Notes: generated by a model from the sequence alone, not told the origin. A stretch of 35,621 nucleotides of DNA from an uncultured Oscillospiraceae bacterium (GCA_900759385.1 CAAEUZ010000028.1:1-35621); one strand, 5' to 3'. Counted from the stretch's first letter, positions 6,636 through 14,149 are shown. Numbers and translations are program-made.

Positions 6636-7769
6636 ATTCAGCCGCCGAAATATGTACTCCATATCCTCACAGCGCTTGAAAACGCCGGCTATGAGGCCCG
6701 TATGGCGGGCGGCTGCGTGCGCGATACCGTCATGGGCCGCCGCCCCAGCGACTGGGACGTGGCCACCAGCGCCCCGCCGGAGGCCGTCAGGGCCCTCTTT
6801 GCCCGCACGGTGCCCACAGGGCTGCGCCACGGCACCGTCACTGTATTGTATGGCGGCCGGGCCTGTGAGGTCACAACCTACCGTCTGGAGGGCGCCTACA
6901 GCGACCACCGGCGCCCGGACGGCGTGCGCTTCACCTCCAGCCTGGAGGAGGACCTGTCCCGGCGGGACTTCACCGTCAACGCCATGGCCATGGACGCCGC
7001 GGGGCACATCACCGACCCCTTCGGCGGGCGGGAGGACATAGCCCGCGGTATAATACGCTGCGTGGGCGAGCCCGAGCGGCGCTTCTCGGAGGACGCGCTG
7101 AGGATGCTGCGCGCGGTGCGCTTTGCCGCCCGGCTGGGCTTTGAGATAGACGGGCCCACCCGGGAGGCCATATACGCCTGCGCCCCCCTGGCGGCGTCCC
7201 TGTCCGCAGAGCGGGTGGCGTCCGAGCTGCGCGGCGTCCTGGCCTCGCCGCGGCCGGACATGGTCTGGCAGCTGGCTGACAGCGGCCTGCTGGCCGCCTA
7301 CGTCTCCCCCGGCGGCGGTGCACGCGCCCCGCTGGCCTCCCTGCCGGTCTACGCCCGCCTGGCCCACTGGTGCGCCCAGCTGGAGGCCAACGGCATGATA
7401 GCCTCCGCCCAGGACTTCCTGCGCGCGCTGAAGCTGGACGGGCGCACCGTAAGGACCGCCTCGGCCGCCGCGGGCATCCTCCGCTCCGGCAGCCGGGACT
7501 ACAAGCGCCTGCTGCGTGACTGCGGGCGTGAGGCGGTGCTGAGCGCCTATCCGCACAGCCGTGTTCTCAGGCAGGTGCTGCGCTCGGGCGAGTGCTGGTC
7601 GCTGGACAGGCTGGACATAGGCGGGGACGACCTCGCCGCCCTCGGCTATTCAGGCCGCGATACGGGCCGCGCCCTCAGGGCGCTGCTCGAACACGTGATA
7701 GACCATCCGCAGGACAACCGGCGGGATATACTATGCAAACTGGCTCAGGAGAGGAAGATACAGCTATGA
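6636..7769 (+). CDS. cca: CCA-adding tRNA nucleotidyltransferase
   Basis: This enzyme adds or repairs the 3' CCA end of tRNAs using CTP and ATP without a template. The class II signature is clear: GGCVRD, then DWDVAT (catalytic Asp39 and Asp41 in this numbering), RRDFTVNAMAMD, and EDALRMLRAVRFAARLGFEI of the neck helix. The first in-frame ATG (6702) would cut off the first helix and strand before GGCVRD. Reading back, an ATT at 6636 restores a normal N-terminus (residues QPPKYVLHILTALENAGYEA follow it), with GAGGTGAG five bases upstream and an in-frame stop nine bases before. I therefore place the start at ATT, giving 377 residues; 6702 is the alternative (355 residues). The stop overlaps the next gene as ATGA. 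Confidence 0.9.
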   Translation: MQPPKYVLHILTALENAGYEARMAGGCVRDTVMGRRPSDWDVATSAPPEAVRALFARTVPTGLRHGTVTVLYGGRACEVTTYRLEGAYSDHRRPDGVRFTSSLEEDLSRRDFTVNAMAMDAAGHITDPFGGREDIARGIIRCVGEPERRFSEDALRMLRAVRFAARLGFEIDGPTREAIYACAPLAASLSAERVASELRGVLASPRPDMVWQLADSGLLAAYVSPGGGARAPLASLPVYARLAHWCAQLEANGMIASAQDFLRALKLDGRTVRTASAAAGILRSGSRDYKRLLRDCGREAVLSAYPHSRVLRQVLRSGECWSLDRLDIGGDDLAALGYSGRDTGRALRALLEHVIDHPQDNRRDILCKLAQERKIQL

Positions 7770-8317
7770 CCGAGATGGAGAAGATGCGCGAGCAGTGCCT
7801 TGAGTGCACCCGCTGTCACCTGTGCGAGACCCGCACCAACGTGGTGTTCGGCGTGGGCCCCGAGGACGCCAAGATTATGTTCATAGGCGAGGGCCCCGGC
7901 GAGAACGAGGACCTGCAGGGCGAGCCCTTTGTCGGCCGCGCCGGCAAGCTGCTGGACGACATGCTGGAGCTCATAGACCTCGACCGCAGCAAGGTCTATA
8001 TCGCCAATATGGTCAAGTGCCGCCCGCCCAAGAACCGTGACCCCCTGCCCGAGGAGCAGAACGCCTGCGCGCCCTGGCTCAGCCGCCAGATAGAGCTTAT
8101 CAACCCGCGCGTCATCGTCTGCCTGGGGCGCATATCTGCCATGCGCTTCATCCGCCCCGACTTCAAGATCACCAAGGAGCACGGGCAGTGGTTCGAGAAG
8201 GACGGCCGCCAGGTGATGGCCATCTACCATCCCGCCGCCCTGCTGCGCGACCCGCGCAAGCGCCCGGAGACCTTCGACGACCTCAAGAAGATTCAGCAGG
8301 CCGCTGCCGGCGTGTGA
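7766..8317 (+). CDS. Family 4 uracil-DNA glycosylase (Fe-S)
   Basis: The enzyme removes uracil from DNA at the start of base excision repair. Over 183 residues the family 4 hallmarks are present: CxxC at Cys14/Cys17 and further Cys85 and Cys101 (15 residues between them) to hold a 4Fe-4S cluster, the active-site motif GEGPGENEDLQGEPFVGRAG (41-60), KCRPPKNRDP (84-93) and HPAALLR (155-161). The start ATG at 7766 overlaps the cca stop as ATGA, pointing to translational coupling. An upstream in-frame extension overlapping cca is not needed. Family 4 enzymes are often annotated as phage SPO1 DNA polymerase-related proteins. There is no clear terminator after it; a 156-nt repeat begins 11 nt past the stop. 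Confidence 0.93.
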   Translation: MTEMEKMREQCLECTRCHLCETRTNVVFGVGPEDAKIMFIGEGPGENEDLQGEPFVGRAGKLLDDMLELIDLDRSKVYIANMVKCRPPKNRDPLPEEQNACAPWLSRQIELINPRVIVCLGRISAMRFIRPDFKITKEHGQWFEKDGRQVMAIYHPAALLRDPRKRPETFDDLKKIQQAAAGV

Positions 8318-8328
8318 GCCGTGCCGTA

Positions 8329-8484
8329 TTTCTCCGGAAAGGCCCGTGCGGATATTCCGATATTCCAAAATCTCCCCAGATATTTACCAGTACTGGGTAA
8401 AGATAGGTAAAACCGCACCGTGTTTCTCCGGAAAGACCCGTGCGGATATTCCGATATTCCAAAATCTCTCCTGGTTTTACCAGC
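8329..8484 (-). repeat. 156-nt dispersed element, copy B
   Basis: This is the inverted second copy of the element at 4968-5123. On the minus strand it shows the same order: GCTGGTAAAACCAGG, block 1, a 21-nt divergent core, CCAGTACTGG, block 2, and TTTCCGGAGAAA at the end. Relative to the upstream gene (udg) it has the same orientation as copy A has to murC. The following stretch, 8485-8575, contains a GCGCCGG/CCGGCGC hairpin and the ribosome-binding site of the next gene, but no convincing promoter. Confidence 0.85.
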
Positions 8485-8575
8485 TGCCTGAGGGACGGCG
8501 GGCCCCTGCCGCCCCTCCCTGCGCCGGGCCAAGCTCCGGCGCCTTGTTATCTACCAAACCTGAAAGGACAACCAC

Positions 8576-9478
8576 ATGGTACAGTTTCACCGGGTCACCA
8601 TCGGGGACAAGCCCTTTGTTGACCGCTTTGTCCTCGCCGAGGACTCACGCAGCGCCGACTTCAATTTCGGCAACATCTATCTCTGGGATACGGCCTACCG
8701 CCAGTTCCTCACCAGTGTGGAGGGGCGGCTGCTGACCAAGCTCAAGTATGAGGACCTGCCCTTCTTCGCCTTCCCCATCGGCACGGGTGACGTGCGCCCG
8801 GCGGTGGAGGCCATGGAGGAGTACGCGGCCCACCGGGGCTACCGCATGCGCCTGCGCGGCGTAACGGACGAACACCTGGAGCTCCTGGAGGGCGCCTGGC
8901 CGGGGCGCTTCACCTTCGAGGAGGACCGCGACTGCTTCGACTACATCTACCTGGCGGAGAAGCTGGCCACCTTCGCCGGGAAGAAGCTGCACGGCAAGCG
9001 CAACTTCTGCAACCGCTTTGAAAAGGAGCACAGCTGGGAGTTCCGGCGGCTCACGCGGGAGCTCTTCCCCACCTGCATGGAGATGCTCGGCTTCTGGCAG
9101 CGCGAGTTCGACGTGCCGCCCGACGGCCTGGAGGAGGAGCACGGGGCCATCATCCGCGCCTTCATGCGCTGGGAGGCGCTCGGCCTGGAGGGCGGCGTGC
9201 TGTTTGCCGACGGCCAGTGCGTGGGCTTCACCGTGGGCGAGAAGATAAGCTCCGACACATTTGACGTCCACTTTGAGAAGGCGTACGCCTCCATCCCCGG
9301 CGCCTATCCCATGGTCTGCCGCGAGTTCGCCCGCCAGATCATGTCCGACCACCCGGAGATAGTCTACCTCAACCGCGAGGACGACATGGGACACGAGAAC
9401 CTGCGCTCCGCCAAGCTGGAGTACCGCCCCGAGTTCATGCTGCGCAAGTATACGGCGAGGTTGAAGGACCATGAGTGA
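8576..9478 (+). CDS. DUF2156 protein (phosphatidylglycerol lysyltransferase C-terminal-like)
   Basis: This 300-residue soluble protein resembles stand-alone DUF2156 proteins, which have two tandem GNAT-like folds like the catalytic part of MprF and FemX-type transferases. Supporting segments are FNFGNIYLWDTAYRQF (about 29-44), DYIYLAEKLATFAGKKLHGK with NFCNRFEKEH after it (about 122-152), FADGQCVGFTVGEKIS and YLNREDDMGHENLRSAKL near the end; the KLHGKRN.xxxF pattern is typical of the family. Without the membrane flippase part, it is unlikely to act as an MprF. The substrate, probably an aminoacyl-tRNA, is unknown. The ATG has AAAGGA seven bases upstream, and the stop overlaps the next GNAT gene by 8 bp. 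Confidence 0.85.
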   Translation: MVQFHRVTIGDKPFVDRFVLAEDSRSADFNFGNIYLWDTAYRQFLTSVEGRLLTKLKYEDLPFFAFPIGTGDVRPAVEAMEEYAAHRGYRMRLRGVTDEHLELLEGAWPGRFTFEEDRDCFDYIYLAEKLATFAGKKLHGKRNFCNRFEKEHSWEFRRLTRELFPTCMEMLGFWQREFDVPPDGLEEEHGAIIRAFMRWEALGLEGGVLFADGQCVGFTVGEKISSDTFDVHFEKAYASIPGAYPMVCREFARQIMSDHPEIVYLNREDDMGHENLRSAKLEYRPEFMLRKYTARLKDHE

Positions 9479-10028
9479 GTACATCATCCGCCCGGCCTGC
9501 GAGGCCGATTTCCCCGCCCTGGCCCGCCTCTGGGAGGAGGTCTTCGGCGACGGCCCCGCCTTCACGGACGAGTTCTTCCGCGTCATGTGGACGCCCGGCT
9601 GCTGCCGCCTGGCCGAGCTGGACGGCGCCCTCGCCGCCATGGGCTTCTGCCTCACCGGCCCCACGGCGCGCGGCCTGCGCTGCGGGTACATCTACTCCAT
9701 GGCCACCTGCCCCCGGCACCGCGGCCACGGCCTGGCCGCGCAGATAGGCCGCTCCCTGGTCAGTGACGCCTTCGCCGCCGGGCTGGACATAGTGGCCACC
9801 CTCCCCGCCGAGGAGAGCCTCAACGCCTGGTACGAGTCGCGCCTGGGCATGTCCCCCGCCTTCAGGAAGGGCGGCGAGGGCGTTGTTTTCCCGGGAAACT
9901 GGCTGGCCTTCAGCGCCTTCTGCGGCGAGCACAACCCGGGCACCCCGGACACGCTGCTGGCCGCCGCCCGCCCCGGCGCGGACCTGTCCGCCGTAACCGG
10001 CCTGGGCTGGGAGTGCACCTTTGACTGA
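9471..10028 (+). CDS. GNAT family N-acetyltransferase
   Basis: The protein is 185 residues. The GNAT fold is supported by the opening beta-strand YIIRPACEADFPALARLWEE, by the acetyl-CoA binding motif A around YIYSMATCPRHRGHGLAAQI (R-G-H-G-L-A as the Q/RxxGxG/A variant), and by LNAWYESRLGM as the late motif. Acetyl transfer from acetyl-CoA to an amine is expected; the acceptor cannot be predicted. The gene starts inside the end of the DUF2156 gene (8-bp overlap), so the two are translated as a pair and may act on related substrates. An intrinsic terminator follows directly. Confidence 0.88.
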   Translation: MSEYIIRPACEADFPALARLWEEVFGDGPAFTDEFFRVMWTPGCCRLAELDGALAAMGFCLTGPTARGLRCGYIYSMATCPRHRGHGLAAQIGRSLVSDAFAAGLDIVATLPAEESLNAWYESRLGMSPAFRKGGEGVVFPGNWLAFSAFCGEHNPGTPDTLLAAARPGADLSAVTGLGWECTFD

Positions 10029-10032
10029 CATG

Positions 10033-10062
10033 AGCCCCGCTTCAGATTGAGGCGGGGCTTTT
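10033..10062 (+). terminator. Intrinsic terminator after the DUF2156-GNAT pair
   Basis: AGCCCCGC (10033-10040) pairs with GCGGGGCT (10052-10059); the loop adds four more pairs (TTCA with TGAG), leaving a GAT triloop, and TTTT follows. It begins 4 nt after the stop. Confidence 0.85.
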
Positions 10063-10116
10063 AGTATCCCCGCTCACGCAGCGAGGAAGAGACGCCTCTG
10101 CGGTTCTTCTTAAAAA

Positions 10117-10146
10117 TTGATCGTTCCCCTCCCCTGTGCGTTATAT
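10117..10146 (+). promoter_or_regulatory. Weak candidate promoter for the first ECF sigma gene
   Basis: TTGATC (10117-10122) and TTATAT (10141-10146) are 18 bp apart, just ahead of the AAGGAGG ribosome-binding site. The boxes depart from sigma-A consensus and the implied 5' leader is very short. An autoregulated ECF promoter could lie in the same stretch but I cannot define it. Confidence 0.3.
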
Positions 10147-10164
10147 ATGCAAGGAGGCGATGAG

Positions 10165-10653
10165 ATGGAGAACACGCCTGTCCGGCCGGACGGTGAAATT
10201 GAACGCATAGTGGACGAATACGCCTCCGCGCTTTTTCGGATGTGCCTTGTCATGCTGCGCAGCGTGCCCGACGCCGAGGACGCCGTGCAGGACGCCCTGC
10301 TGGCCTATCTCTGCCGCGCCCCGCAGTTCGACAGCCCGGGCAGCGAGAGGGCGTGGCTCTTCACCGTGGCGGCCAACCGCTGCCGGGACTCGCTGCGGGA
10401 GGCGAAGCGGCACCCGCGCGTCTCCATGGACGAGCTTAGCGGACTGGGCGCGGAGCGCGAGGATTTGGGCGTGCTGGAGGCGCTGATGGCCCTGCCGGAG
10501 AAGTTCCGCCTGGTGCTCACGCTGCACTATGTGGAGGGCTACAGTACGGCCGAGATCGCCGCCATGATAGGCCGCACGCCCTCGGCCGTCAAGATGCGGC
10601 TCAAGAAGGGCCGCGCACTGCTGGAAAACGAGCTTGGAAAGGAGCGGGAATAA
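10165..10653 (+). CDS. ECF-type RNA polymerase sigma factor
   Basis: The 162-residue protein has the two-domain layout of extracytoplasmic-function sigma factors. Region 2 covers about residues 10-75 (DEYASALFRMCLVMLRSVPD, then AEDAVQDALLAYL and RAWLFTVAANRCRD). Region 4 covers about 105-158, with LPEKFRLVLTLHYVEGYSTA, the helix-turn-helix AEIAAMIGRTPSAVKMRLKK and a final basic helix. I chose ATG 10165 because AAGGAGG lies seven bases upstream; in-frame TTG 10117 and ATG 10147 lack a site. It directs polymerase to a stress or envelope regulon. The stop TAA overlaps the ATG of the partner by one base (TAATG). Confidence 0.92.
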   Translation: MENTPVRPDGEIERIVDEYASALFRMCLVMLRSVPDAEDAVQDALLAYLCRAPQFDSPGSERAWLFTVAANRCRDSLREAKRHPRVSMDELSGLGAEREDLGVLEALMALPEKFRLVLTLHYVEGYSTAEIAAMIGRTPSAVKMRLKKGRALLENELGKERE

Positions 10654-11594
10654 TGGACAGCATGGAGAGGCTGAAAAAGGCCGTTGAGAACATAGAGCTG
10701 GACGCGGACGCCAGGGCGCGCATATCCGCTCGGCTCGCCGGAGCGAAGGAACCCGCGCGGCCCCGCCGCCGTATACGCGCCGGAGTGCTGGTAGCCGCCG
10801 CAGCGGCAGCCGCGCTGCTGGTGACCGGCGCGGGCGCGGCGTATATACGGGAATACCGCAACCCGGAGATTGTGGACAGCTGGGAGGCCATCCCCGCGCC
10901 GGCTTATACCGAGACCGGCGGAGCGGATGCCCCCGGCGCAGGCGGCGTGCAGAGCGCCGGTGAGGGCTACACACCCGCTACACTCGAGGAGATGACGGAA
11001 AGCAGCACTCGCAAGGCGCGCAGCTGGAACTCCGGCGAGGCCCTTGGCGGCTCCACGGGGCGGCGTATCGAGCCCTGGACCGGCTGCGAGGTGCTGGTGG
11101 GCAGCGGGGATGTGCTCGTGCGCGATGTCTACAACGACTATGGGTACAAGCGCGAGTACTGCTCCGCAGACCCGGCCTCGCTCGCCGAACAGCTCAGCGG
11201 CGACTTCACGATGGATTTTGCGAAGCTTGAAGAGCTGTTTGACGCCGTGCCCTACGCCAACCTCTACTATTCCGAGAACGACAGGAGCGGCGAGCTCAAC
11301 GGCACCGTGTTCACGGCGCTGTACGCCGTGGGCGACGGCGGAGGCTGGCTGAATACAGGCTGTGACACGCTGTACTGGAATGAATACGGCTTAACGGACT
11401 ACGTGCTCGGGGACACCTATGACGAGATTTACTACTATACCAACCCCAGCGGCGTGGAATTTCTGATTACGGCCAGAGGTGACAGGGTGTGGGCAGAATG
11501 CACACGCGCGCACGAGAGCATCGGTTTCTACGGCGCGTACATCACCACCGCCGATATGGAAGCAGCCGTGGACTGCATCGCGTTTGCACAATAA
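10653..11594 (+). CDS. Membrane-anchored anti-sigma-like protein
   Basis: The protein is 313 residues. A short cytoplasmic N-terminus rich in charged helices (MDSMERLKKAVENIELDADA) is followed by a basic stop (PRRRIR) and a single Ala-rich transmembrane helix (about 43-63). An extracellular part of about 250 residues follows, with many Tyr, Asn and Gly residues and no family I recognise. There is no zinc HxxxCxxC motif in the N-terminus. Overlap with the sigma gene by one base supports a sigma/anti-sigma pair in which the outer domain senses an envelope signal. Role as anti-sigma is inferred from position and topology, not from a domain match. A strong terminator follows. Confidence 0.75.
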   Translation: MDSMERLKKAVENIELDADARARISARLAGAKEPARPRRRIRAGVLVAAAAAAALLVTGAGAAYIREYRNPEIVDSWEAIPAPAYTETGGADAPGAGGVQSAGEGYTPATLEEMTESSTRKARSWNSGEALGGSTGRRIEPWTGCEVLVGSGDVLVRDVYNDYGYKREYCSADPASLAEQLSGDFTMDFAKLEELFDAVPYANLYYSENDRSGELNGTVFTALYAVGDGGGWLNTGCDTLYWNEYGLTDYVLGDTYDEIYYYTNPSGVEFLITARGDRVWAECTRAHESIGFYGAYITTADMEAAVDCIAFAQ

Positions 11595-11596
11595 GA

Positions 11597-11626
11597 AAGA
11601 GCCCCCGCTGGGGGGCTCTTTTTTTT
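11597..11626. terminator. Bidirectional terminator between convergent genes
   Basis: AAGAGCCCCC and GGGGGCTCTT (11597-11606 with 11611-11620) form a 10-bp stem with a GCTG tetraloop, followed by eight T on the plus strand. On the minus strand the same stem is followed by TTTCTTATT, so it can also serve the convergent membrane-protein gene, whose stop codon overlaps it. Confidence 0.92.
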
Positions 11627-12482
11627 ATTCCGTTTTCACCGTCTCGACGGCCTTTTTGCGCTTGTGCAGGGCCAGGGCCGTGGTGAGCGGGCGTTTCTCG
11701 CTCCTGGTCTCGAAGAAGGCTATCACCGAGAACACCACCGCGCCGACGAAGTTGACAAAGAGGTCTGCCATCGTGTCGTAGATGCCGATGTCGAGATAGC
11801 CGCCCAGGCCGAGCGCATAGGTGCTGCCGTCGGACAGCTGCAGCACCACGTCCTCTATGCCGCTGATGACTACGGGCGTGTTGCTCAGTGTGGGGTCGAG
11901 GTCAACGGTGGAGATCTGGCTGAGCACGGTGTCCTTCTGCATGTCGAGCAGCAGCAGGCGGTCAGCGCCGAACTCGAAGAACTCCCACAGCACACCCATG
12001 GTCATGGAGAAGCAGAACGCCACCAGCGCCAGGTAGCCCGGCGACAGCTGGACCTTTATCTTCTCGCTGCGGTTGAGCAGATCCACCAGGGAAAATCCCA
12101 CCGCCGCCAGCAGGAATCCCGCCGTGGTGTGCAGCATGGTGTCCCAGAAGGTCACCTTGAGGAAGAAGCTCTCCAGCTCGCCGAGGATCTCCGCCAGAAA
12201 CACGAACACGAATATGATAATTTCCAGTATGCTCGGTATCTCGATGTTCATCCTGTTCTCCACGAACTGCGGCAGGACGTACAGCACCAGCACATACACG
12301 CATATAATCGCGTTGTCGTACTGCCCTATCCAGATACTGCGGATAAGGATCAGGATTACTATGGTGCGCAGTATTACATATGTCCAGAAGGCGCCCGGCT
12401 CTTCCTTCCTCTTGCGGGCCCAGCTCTCCCTGGACGCTGCCTTGCGCTGCTGACGCTTCAGCTTTCTGCTCTCTCTGCTCAT
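11625..12482 (-). CDS. Multi-pass membrane protein, YjdF/DUF2238-like
   Basis: The protein has 285 residues with a very basic N-terminus and about seven hydrophobic helices (near 31-53, 57-74, 84-101, 115-136, 148-164 and 240-258). Acidic-aromatic motifs sit in the membrane part: FWDTMLHTTAGF (112-123), VLWEFFEFGAD (164-174) and YDTMADLFVNFVGA (235-248). This spaced D-H, WExxE and DxxxDxxxN pattern matches the DUF2238/YjdF family of unknown function. Start ATG at 12480-12482 follows AGGGGGTAAC. It lies 22 bp downstream of a TVP38-type gene and is probably cotranscribed. The function is unknown; the conserved polar residues could bind metal, but that is speculation. Confidence 0.75.
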   Translation of the reverse strand: MSRESRKLKRQQRKAASRESWARKRKEEPGAFWTYVILRTIVILILIRSIWIGQYDNAIICVYVLVLYVLPQFVENRMNIEIPSILEIIIFVFVFLAEILGELESFFLKVTFWDTMLHTTAGFLLAAVGFSLVDLLNRSEKIKVQLSPGYLALVAFCFSMTMGVLWEFFEFGADRLLLLDMQKDTVLSQISTVDLDPTLSNTPVVISGIEDVVLQLSDGSTYALGLGGYLDIGIYDTMADLFVNFVGAVVFSVIAFFETRSEKRPLTTALALHKRKKAVETVKTE

Positions 12483-12504
12483 GTTACCCCCTGTGATCTG
12501 CCGC

Positions 12505-13179
12505 TCATTGCGGCCTGGTATTATTCTCAGTTTCTCTCATGTCCATCCTGTGCCTGCGCCGCAGCATAGCCCACGCGAGTATTATGCTCACAATGTCCAC
12601 GCCCACGCATATGAGCACAGGCGCCGACAGCGGGTCCAGGTCGTTCCCCAGTACAGTGTACAGCACCATGGCCGGAAGTATGCCGATAAAGCTGCTGCAC
12701 AGGTACTCGCCGTATTTCATGCGCAGCGAGCCGAAAAACAGCCCCAGCAGGTCGTTGGAGAGGTTGGTCACCCTCAGCACCAGCGAGACCAGGAAGAGGT
12801 GCCGCCGGTTATCCTCGTACACCCGGCGCAGCCGTGGATGCCTGCCCAGGAGCGAATCCACCAGCACGCCGTCGGAGCTGCGCCCCGTGAAATACGGCAC
12901 GGAGATGCATATAACGCTGCCCGCCGCGTTTATCAGGATCGCCAGCGGCAGCTCAAACACGAGCCCGACCGCGGCGGCTACGAGCGCGTAAGGTATGACC
13001 ACCGTCTGGCTCTTGACGGCGTAGGCCGCCAGCGCCGCCAGTGCCGCCAGCCATTTGTTCTCCGGCGACCAGCTGAGCAGCTCGTCAACGCCTATGGAGC
13101 CGTGCAGCAGCAGGAATACCGCAGCCGCCGCGGCGATGAGCGCCATAATTATAAGCGGAACAATCTTCTTCAGCTTCAC
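12505..13179 (-). CDS. TVP38/TMEM64 (VTT/DedA-like) membrane protein
   Basis: The 224-residue protein has five or six hydrophobic helices. The VTT-domain pattern is present: a re-entrant region with ELPLAILINAAGSVICISVP (about 76-95) followed by YFTGRSSDG, then FLVSLVLRVTNLSNDLLGLF and GSLRMKYGEYLCSSFIGILP. Proteins of this family are linked to lipid flipping and envelope homeostasis. The start is GTG at 13177-13179 with GGGGA five bases upstream; no ATG is available nearby. A promoter at 13213-13241 fits this gene. The next gene follows after 22 bp, so the two membrane proteins likely form one unit. Confidence 0.82.
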   Translation of the reverse strand: MKLKKIVPLIIMALIAAAAAVFLLLHGSIGVDELLSWSPENKWLAALAALAAYAVKSQTVVIPYALVAAAVGLVFELPLAILINAAGSVICISVPYFTGRSSDGVLVDSLLGRHPRLRRVYEDNRRHLFLVSLVLRVTNLSNDLLGLFFGSLRMKYGEYLCSSFIGILPAMVLYTVLGNDLDPLSAPVLICVGVDIVSIILAWAMLRRRHRMDMRETENNTRPQ

Positions 13180-13212
13180 GCCAATCCCCGCATAAAATGA
13201 AAGTGTAGCACT

Positions 13213-13241
13213 ATATTATCAGATTTTCATCAACAACTCAA
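13213..13241 (-). promoter_or_regulatory. Promoter of the two-membrane-protein operon
   Basis: Minus-strand TTGAGT (13236-13241) and TAATAT (13213-13218) are 17 bp apart, about 35 bp upstream of the GTG start. It lies immediately after the terminator-like repeat at 13269-13300, so transcription from upstream would be insulated. Confidence 0.65.
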
Positions 13242-13261
13242 CCGGCAATCGCGCCTGTATG

Positions 13262-13561
13262 TCAAAACAAAAGAGGGCCTGTGCTGTGCACAAGCCCCCC
13301 GACGTGTCAAAAAGCCTCGCAGAGTTTCGCGCCCGTGGGCGCGAAAACAGTAAAATCGTTTTCGGTGGCGGCATGTACGTCGCCGAAAATACATCTCGCG
13401 GAGCGAGCGTCGAATTGTCCGTCATTGACGGACAACCGAGGCGCAGAGCACAGCGCCGGTGTCCATCGTCCGAAGGACGGGGCACCCTCTTGCGGAAAAA
13501 GGCCGTCGAGACCTTTTTCTGCATAAAAAAGAGGGCCTGCGCTGTGCACAAGCCCCCCTTT
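13262..13561. repeat. Array of nine hairpins bounded by a 32-bp direct repeat
   Basis: Two copies of a 32-bp sequence (13269-13300 and 13527-13558, 31 of 32 identical, 258 bp apart) flank seven further hairpins: 13325-13346 (9 bp, TTTCGCGCC arm), 13359-13389 (11 bp with G-U pairs), 13395-13407 (5 bp), 13415-13435 (10 bp, nearly perfect palindrome), 13440-13457 (5 bp), 13467-13479 (5 bp) and 13495-13519 (8 bp). Each flanking copy is itself a 10-bp hairpin. Open frames on both strands exist but lack ribosome-binding sites and look like products of the inverted repeats. It may be a structured RNA or a mobile repeat; I cannot assign a known class. Confidence 0.75.
13525..13555 (-). terminator. 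Terminator of the second ECF operon
   Basis: On the minus strand GGGCTTGTGC pairs with GCGCAGGCCC (13546-13555 with 13533-13542, two G-U pairs, ACA loop), then CTC and TTTTTT. It begins 15 nt after the lipoprotein stop. A near-identical second copy lies at 13267-13297, followed by TTTTGTTTT. Confidence 0.85.
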
Positions 13562-13570
13562 GGTCAGTTA

Positions 13571-14149
13571 TCAGCCGTTTTGCGGCACTGCGGTTATCTC
13601 CAGCGAGCAGAGCCCGTAGCTCTGGTACAGGGTGAGGCGGATGCCGTCCATATCCCAGCACAGCCAGGTGCTGCCGGACTCGGAGGTACCGTCGCTCTCG
13701 CCGGTCGGCTCCCCGTAGAGCCCGGTGAGCTGCTCGAGATACACCTCGCCGTCCGGGTCGCTGAGATATATGGACACGGCGGTCACCTTGCCGTCCGCGC
13801 CGTACGAGGTGCCCGGCTTCACGGTCTCGCCGAAGAGCTCGGTCTCATATATGCGCCCGATGAGCGTCTCGCCGTCGGCGGCTATGTTCTGCTCGCCTCC
13901 GCCCAGGACACCGGCGCTCCGGGCATCGTCCATGCCTATGAGGCTGAAGCACTCGCTCAGGTTGGCGCTGGTCTGGTCGGGCGTGCTGTCGGGCGTCTGC
14001 ACCGGCTCGGCGGCGGTGGGCTCGGGGCTCTCCTCCTGCGCCGTCGGGGACACCGGCGGCAGCGACACGTCCGCGGTGTCCACACCGCAGGCCGCCAACA
14101 GGCACACCGCCATCGTAATGGCCGCTATGGCCGCAAGCTCACGTTTCAT
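13571..14149 (-). CDS. Small secreted lipoprotein of unknown function
   Basis: The protein is 192 residues. An N-terminal signal (MKRELAAIAAITMAVCLLAA) ends in the lipobox LAAC, so Cys21 is probably lipidated. A Pro/Thr/Glu-rich linker (about 28-62) leads to a small globular domain with SECFSLIGMDDARSAGVLGG, SIYLSDPDGEVYLEQLTGLY and a C-terminal WDMDGIRLTLYQ stretch. I do not recognise the domain. ATG at 14147-14149 has AGGAGG six bases upstream. It is the last gene of a sigma/anti-sigma/esterase operon and lies 11 nt from the esterase, so it likely acts outside the cell in the same envelope process. Confidence 0.82.
   Translation of the reverse strand: MKRELAAIAAITMAVCLLAACGVDTADVSLPPVSPTAQEESPEPTAAEPVQTPDSTPDQTSANLSECFSLIGMDDARSAGVLGGGEQNIAADGETLIGRIYETELFGETVKPGTSYGADGKVTAVSIYLSDPDGEVYLEQLTGLYGEPTGESDGTSESGSTWLCWDMDGIRLTLYQSYGLCSLEITAVPQNG

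Noticed and set aside
7592..7765. N-terminal extension of the uracil-DNA glycosylase
   Set aside because: The extra 58 residues overlap cca in another frame and look like shadow sequence; the ATGA overlap start is standard.
6702..7769. cca starting at ATG 6702
   Set aside because: This would delete the conserved N-terminal helix and strand before GGCVRD; the ATT at 6636 fits better, though 6702 is kept as the alternative.
8346..8735. Possible 129-residue protein starting in repeat copy B
   Set aside because: It has the same frame problem as copy A and runs into the DUF2156 gene in another frame.
13262..13561. CRISPR array
   Set aside because: There are only two direct copies 258 bp apart, with hairpins of different sequence between them; no regular repeat-spacer pattern and no cas genes.
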